The position numbers and the translations under genes were made by a program. DNA of 64,000 bases from Siphonodentalium dalli (Eukaryota; Mollusca; Scaphopoda; Gadilida; Siphonodentaliidae): NCBI GenBank assembly GCA_032622095.1, contig CP136063.1, positions 148,109,379 to 148,173,378 of the forward strand. Reading direction: 5' to 3'. Below, piece after piece: positions 57,852-64,000 of this stretch. The notes under the pieces were generated by a model. That model did not search any database, was not told the origin of the DNA, and was given only the letters and a program-made list of their open reading frames with translations. Positions within the stretch are counted from its first letter, which is position 1. Each line of letters starts with the position of its first letter.

Positions 57852-60819
57852 TTAACTCTCTGAGTTGAAAAAACGGTACGAAATTCTATGGTACATATCC
57901 TCTGTCATGTTCATGACACGTGTAATCACGTGATTTCTGACACGTAGTGAAGTATTCGCCATATTTTTTATCCCTCCTGCCTTGGACGGACGTCACTCCT
58001 ACGAAGCTAAGTTGCAGTTTTTTGTATAGCAAAAACAGTTTTGTTTTTGTATTATACAAACAACATTATTTCTTTGCTTATAGTTGAAAATTATGTACAA
58101 TTCACATACAGATTACGACGGTTTGTTCCGAATATAATATCGGAATCGGATGACTCGTTTCGTTTTACTGGGACAGTCAAATGAGGAAATAGGATCCAAG
58201 TTGCATGGCTTTTGTTCACATTTGGTAGCAACTTGCCCTGTGATGCCGGTCAATTTGTACCCTGCCTAACGTTGTCAGAGCTGGGTGGTTATGCCATCGG
58301 ACTGCACACTTGGCGACCTGGGTTCGACCATCCTGAGAGGTATTCAACCATTTTACTGTTCTCGGTTTGGGATGTGTTCAACTTCTTGCTTTATAAGTTG
58401 TTGCTTCTTTCCATGTTCCATCCAGCTCTTTCGTGGTCACAGGCTTTGCTGGAGAATGTCTATAGTCATTCATATCACTAGATTAGTATATGACTCTCGC
58501 CTGACTTTTAAGACGTGTTCTGGACTGGTTCGGGTGCTCGAAAGGGTAAATATTTACATCTCGATTTGGGACGCAAGAATCAGAGATTAAACAAGCATAC
58601 ATGCTTTATCTCCGACCTCGCTGTGTTTCCGTAATAGATACGAATGACATTGGGTGCGTTGGAACTGTGGATTAACTGAGTCGGATTAATTCTTCGTTTC
58701 TGTTTGCTCATCCGTTTCATCTCACTTTAATAAGGACACCACCTACAGGTATGGTTGCCAATAACCAGATATAGGGTTTATCCTCTCAATATGGTTGTAT
58801 ATTTAAGGTGGGTGCATTTGCATATCCTTTGTCTTCAGGTTGCTTTCAGTTCTAACTCAACATGGATTTCACTTTTGTTGTCCAGTCTTACATAGATGAG
58901 TCCATTATCCATGGTTCGACATATGCTCAATTTCAGAATGCTGTTGACATGAGGTCTAGTTCAGCACCCCACTCGGGCTTAATGGGCAACACGGCGTATT
59001 AGCGTGGAAAAGAAGAACGAAATGGCTTCTGTGATATCAGCCTTTGCGTCTAATACGTCATTCTTCTTATGGGCTCGGTTGTCGGTACATAATGGTTTTG
59101 TTTTCCCTGATAGTGCTTGATTCGCCTAGTGCTCATTTAATATACTAAGCCAGGTCCTTTGCTGACCTCAGCGATTGCCAATGCAGGATAATGTTGCACC
59201 TAAGGGGCAGCATATGAATCGTGTTGGGCACACTTCATAAAGCCGGATGAAAATTCTTGCCAGATGCTTCTCTTTGTGCGAGATTCACTAGCATTGGGTG
59301 TCGGATGCCAGATCATATGATCCGCCCTCTCGATTCGCACTTCGGGCGATGGTTGTCTCCGGAACAGGGTCCCATTGGAGGGGCACCCCATCCTTACCAG
59401 AAGGGATACCTTGCGCCATCGACTCGTCGGGGACCAGTCAGCAGAGCACGAACAGTTGGGGCGCGGTGGCCCTTGGTCTGCTTTTCATTACCTACCTGCC
59501 GTCGGTTTCCGCTGGTTTTGGGCTTGTGCCACAATCCTGATGCATCGTTAGTACAATTTTTGTTTTTGTGGATTTCCACCTTAATGACATTGGAATTTCG
59601 GTTCCTGGCTGCCTTTCTGTCATGGATTCAGTAGCCTGTGATTGGTCAGTTGGGTTTAACTGTGTTGGTGGGCATTTCCACATTTGGGAACGTCATCAGG
59701 GGAAAATGCCATGGCTTATTGCATCTTAGTCGGTGATATCTCGAACTCCAGGCTTCAAACTAAGTTTTCTGCTGTGAAACTCCAATTCTGAGCCCTGTTC
59801 TTCATACGGCCTGAGCCTTGCAACGTATGTCCATGTAATACCCATTCGCTTCCCGGTCAGACTATTGGTCAATGATACCTCCTCCTTATCGACAATGGCA
59901 TGTCTCCAATTAGTTGGTGTCGGGCCCTTTTTTGGGAGCTTGCAGCCGATTTTTCATCGGGCTCTCATCGTGTACTGGGACACGGCCCAACCCACTCAAG
60001 ATTTGGTTCGGGGGTTGGTTCTATTGTTTTTAAGGGGGGTCTTCTTTATAACTTGCTGCCTGTGTTAGCCTAATAGGTGCGTTATTAGTATTCAGCGATC
60101 CCTGGGTTTATAATACCCGGCTGGGGATTTCTTGTCAACAGGTATTTTTCTATTTCCATTTCCTTAGAACATGGATGCTTCTCCCCTTTCTGGGGGGGGG
60201 GGGGGGGGGTGTTACCCGTACCTTTCCCGGCAAGTACTCGGCTGATACATTATTAGCCCTAAGTTCCGATGCGAATGTCGTCTCCGTCTCCATGTCTTCT
60301 GAAGCTATTTACTTTACTTGCAGGGGTCTTAAACTCTTAAGTGGCCACTTTTTGTTCGTTTGAGCTTGCTGACAGGTATTAGTTTTAGGATGTAATATTA
60401 CATTGGCTTATGGTCCTATTGTGCATGTGTATATATATATATGTATATACATATATATCTATATGTCTGTGCATGTATATGTATATATTGTAGGTGTTTT
60501 TGTTTCCTCGTGGCCTCCACCTGTTAGAAAATTCTATTCTTTACCATATAGTTCAGTGGGCAAGATACCTTTGACGGAGATACAATATTTTCCAAAATAA
60601 GTAAAATATATATCTCCTAGAAGTATCTTGCCCACTGAATGCTGAGCTCCCTCCCAGGGTTTCGCACCCACCCCGCTCACGAGGAATGTCCTACTGTGGA
60701 TAAAAAATATGGTGAATACTTCACCACGTGTCAGAAATCACGTGATTACACGTGTCATGAACATGACAGAGGATATGTACCATAGAATTTCGTACCGTTT
60801 TTTCAACTCGGAGAGTTAA
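57852..60819. mobile_element. 3 kb TTAA-flanked element with ~130 bp inverted ends
   Basis: TTAA at 57852-57855 and 60816-60819. The inverted ends run ~120-130 bp nearly without mismatch: CTCTCTGAGTTGAAAAAACG, ATTCTATGGTACATATCCTC, CATGACACGTGTAATCACGT, TTCGCCATATTTTTTATCC. Just outside the left end, TATCTCCGTCAAAGGTATCT...GCCCACTGAACTATATGG (about 57793-57832) has its complement inside the right part (about 60546-60583), and a further copy of TATCTTGCCCACTGAA follows at 60624. The interior (58000-60540) is richer in G+C than its surroundings, with many short open frames but no domain I recognise. TTAA suggests piggyBac-type movement. Confidence 0.7.
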
Positions 60820-63800
60820 CCCCTATAGATTTAGCTTATATTTGGTATGGAGGGTTCTTGAAAGACTGGGGTTCAGATTTGTTCAAATGGGGTCACTGGG
60901 TCAAATAGGGGTGGACCCAGGGACTTAACTAAAAAAAAAAATAATTAAAAAATTAAAAATTCAGATCGAACTCCTTGATCAATTTAACATACAAAAAAAA
61001 ATATTAGTTTTTTTTTTTTTTAAACATTTAAAAAAAATAGAAAAACTAACACCGTTGTAACATCCGCAGAGTTATGAAAATCTTTAATGAAATCATGGAA
61101 ACTTTCCCTTTCCATCACCCCCCCCCCCCCCCACATGACCCATACCACCACCCTGCCCTCAACCAACAGCATCCCACCCCCATCTCATCTCCTAACTCAC
61201 AGGATCTCTCCCACCAGCAGATTCAGTCAATTGTATTAGCTACAGACAGACAGAGAGGGAGAGAGAGAGAGAGTTAATATAAATACACAGTCATCAGATG
61301 TTGAGACATCATTGAGATGTTTTCAGGCTGACAGGTGTGAACAAATGCATTAGATAGCACTCCTGCCAGTGTGTTATTAAAATAAAAACAAATTATTGTT
61401 CTCAAACCTGAATTTAGTGTGTCTGACATTTGCAGAATGAGGTCCCCAGAAGGTGAATTTAGTTATGCTACCCTGCACAGCAGGCTAGCATCACCATATA
61501 CACTAGCCAGGGTCCTCATTCTGCTTAGGCCTCATCTTCTGGGAAGTATATATAGGGTCTTCAATTGACATTTTTACTTACTTTTTCCCTTCTGTTTAGT
61601 TTCTATATCCCCTTATCTGTAGAAGATAAAATGCATAATTGAGGTGCCCAATGGGTGCACATCACCAACTTTAACTGGAGAACTTCAATCTGATGCTATG
61701 TCTCCCATAGCAGTTGAGGCCTAAAGCGGGCACGACATAATTTACGTTCATCCCGGAAGCCTGCTTTAGCGGGCAGAGCGCAATTGCCGGGAATAATACA
61801 ATATTTCCAGAGATTTACAAATGGTTTTATAGGTTAGCGACTTGTATATCCTTTGGGTGATATTCGGTATCAATACTAATTTATTGGAATGAACGAATAC
61901 CTAGCATGTACGCCATTAAGATAATTTCCGGGCCTAAATATTGACAGCACCTGTATGATGCCATGATTACTATTTTGGGATTTCCTAAAATGACGCAATA
62001 TACTGCCGACAGGTGTGGTGTTTTGAGTCCCATTTGATTTTGGTTTATTGTTTATCATAAAAACATAACGATAAGATTATTGTTATTACGTTAATGAAAT
62101 AAAGAAGATAATGTTGACCTTTCTAACGATGTTTTATTTGTGGTATCCGTCTAATGTCTCCTATTTTTGACGCAATGTTACGGAAATCACTGCGCTGCAC
62201 AACGGCGTGACTTTAATAATAGCTGCACGTGCATATTATAAACATGACATCGACATTCATAATCATTTTGGGAATCCGATCAGGACATTGGCAGTTGTTT
62301 TATTTGGAATGTTACTCATAATTCCTCAACTTACTGACAAGTAAATCTCTGTGAGTCTAAAATTGATAAATGTGGGAGTTTCGTTCTGTTTCGGTCAAAA
62401 TTTCAAATGGAATCTCTTATGCGTACTAGCTAGGTTAGTACTGGTCTGCTCTTGAAAAGAAATTATGTTCAATGAACATATTGGTAAAACATTTGAAACC
62501 ATGCAGGGTGTCATCACAACCACGTTTATACACCACACTTGCAAAGAATGACACATACACGTACAGTGTATATATTTGTGGAAAACAGTGATATGCGAAG
62601 TGGATATCCCAGATAAGGTGATACGTGCCACTATAGCATATATTGGGGTTCAATGTCCCTTCTCGGTTCTCACCTGCACACACCTGATATATCATTTAGA
62701 TGTGAAACCACAACTGGTATATAACATAAATTGAAGGTCACTTTTTAACGATCATAAAACACGCAATTTGCCATACCCGACATCACTCTAAAGGTAGTGC
62801 TGCAGAAAAACATCAGGGACACATAATTTTACTTAGGCAAGCTGATAATCCAGGGTTCTGGGACATCTATATCTGTATATTCAGGGATGAAGGAGTTAAC
62901 CACCAGTAACCAGTTGAACTCATTATACCCTGATTTTGCAAAGAAAACTTGGGGGGGGGGGGTATATTGAACTGAATTTGTCTGTCTCTATGTCAAACTG
63001 TTCTCCCATCCATCCAACTGTCTTCATGTCTCTATCCGTCCATCAATTGTTTTCTTCTCCAGATACATATTAAGACCAAATGGGTTTATATATTTTGGTG
63101 TGGATGTCCCCTAGGTGACTTACATTCACATTTGTTCAAATGAGTTCATCAGGTCTAATAGGTGAGAAGCCAGGGCCATAACTCTTTCCTTCCATAGTAA
63201 TTCTTAAAACAATTTCTTCATCGGGCCTCTTTAGCTTATGTTTGGTATAGAGGGTCCTTCGGTGACTGGGGTTTAGATTTGTTCAGATTTGGGGTCATTT
63301 CAGGAAATTTGAGGAAAATCAGTTCAGTTCAACTATTAAAATCTAGGTGACACCTGAAGAGCTTAACCCAAGCAAAATCAGTAAACCCACTAAACTATAA
63401 ACATAGTGAAGTATACCAAATACTTATTACCTAAGTTTTCATACTTAACAAGCAATTTACTTATGAGAACTCAACTCGACAAACGCTATACTAAGACAGT
63501 TAGGCTTCCCTTGCTAAACTTTAATCTATTAAAATCTACCGTCTGAAATTACCAAATGAATGGATCTCATAGATGGGGATTCACGTTTGTTCAAATAGGG
63601 GTGGAGATAAGAGATTTAATTATCAACCAGCCACCCTACCTGTGCTTTTTGATACTGGTATAATAATGTTAGATTCCTCTTGATTTCTAAGCTGCCTGGG
63701 TGGGGGGCAATGGGGCGGAAGTGTAGAGGGGTGGGGTTTTGACACCTCCACTACTTTATCAAAATTTTCGAACAGTTAGAAATTTCATGTCTGATAGTGT

Positions 63801-63990
63801 TACATTTGATTTTTCATATTTTCCTACTTTGGATTAAACTGTAGGACCGAAATGGCCACAAATTTTAACTTTATGGGGGCATGTCAGGTTGGAAATTTCC
63901 AAGGTCGAAAGCTTGAAGTCATTGTAACAGTTGTAAAATTTCATTCTAAGAGGGACGTGCAAAAGGAATTTTGTGAACTCAGGACTGTTG
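60820..63990 (+). repeat. AGCTCACCTG-family repeat, copy 2, right part
   Basis: Follows the block order of 42100-44290: GGGTTCAGATTTGTTCAAAT, poly-A tract, GAACTCCTTGATCAATTTAA, GAGTTATGAAA, poly-C tract (61121-61132), (GA)n at 61255-61273, the left end of the CCTGAATTTAGTGTG MITE (61406), then AACCACCAGTAACC, a poly-G tract (62951-62960) and CATGTCTGATA...GGATTAAACTG at the end. Between about 61720 and 62890 lies ~1.2 kb absent from copy 1. It ends GATGAAGGAGTTAA, which may be another TTAA insertion, but its left end is unclear. Confidence 0.65.
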
Positions 63991-64000
63991 TCTTGTTTTA

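Noticed and set aside
58285-58345. tRNA-like stretch with GGGTTCGACC B-box-like sequence
   Set aside because: No acceptor stem or full cloverleaf could be folded, and the A-box is weak. At most a chance B-box or SINE remnant inside the TTAA element.

Overview
The window is eukaryotic: AT-rich DNA with spliced exons separated by long introns full of repeats. I infer a marine lophotrochozoan, most likely a mollusc. The reasons are the SCAPER exon sequences (clearly animal, diverged from vertebrate), AGCTCACCTG-type and AGCTCAACTT-type dispersed repeats with ~160 bp internal tandem units, and a mix of piggyBac, hAT, Helitron-like and KRBA2-like elements. The species cannot be fixed from sequence reading alone.

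One host gene is recognisable: SCAPER (S-phase cyclin A-associated protein in the ER), + strand. Sixteen consecutive internal coding exons lie between 14507 and 56833. All have AG/GT boundaries and their phases join without conflict, giving about 779 residues. They cover the acidic/serine-rich middle region, the conserved WGEIVE...GHG...EKLSSPSRKR block, a long charged coiled coil, a U1/matrin-type C2H2 zinc finger split by an intron, and the start of the helical C-terminal part. The first exons (N-terminal ~270 residues in vertebrates) and the C-terminal half are not in the window, so the gene extends beyond both ends.

Left flank (1-14506): an 11-unit ~160 bp tandem-repeat element (1021-2975), a duplicated repeat block (3-6.7 kb), a ~225 bp tandem array (6.7-7.8 kb), a piggyBac element with a broken transposase (7849-10279), and a KRBA2-like integrase pseudogene with three in-frame stops (10623-12194). 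These are followed by five tandem 22 bp palindromes and a foldback MITE.

SCAPER introns: a 4.3 kb inverted repeat with minisatellite content (17512-21818); a ~90 bp tandem duplication that copies a 3' splice site; palindromic MITEs; a complete hAT element with perfect 8 bp target duplication (32419-35886); two hAT-type non-autonomous elements with perfect 8 bp duplications (30018-30975, 54429-54811); a ~656 bp higher-order tandem array (36-37.5 kb); several TTAA-flanked piggyBac-type MITEs, one sharing both ends with the piggyBac copy at 8-10 kb; two Helitron-like elements joined head to tail (50493-51648); and a second copy of the ~160 bp tandem-repeat element (51747-53860).

Right flank (56834-64000): a long AGCTCACCTG-family repeat, also present at 41.8-44.4 kb, split by a 3 kb TTAA-flanked element with ~130 bp inverted ends. 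I recognised no further SCAPER exon there. No tRNA, rRNA or CRISPR array was found.
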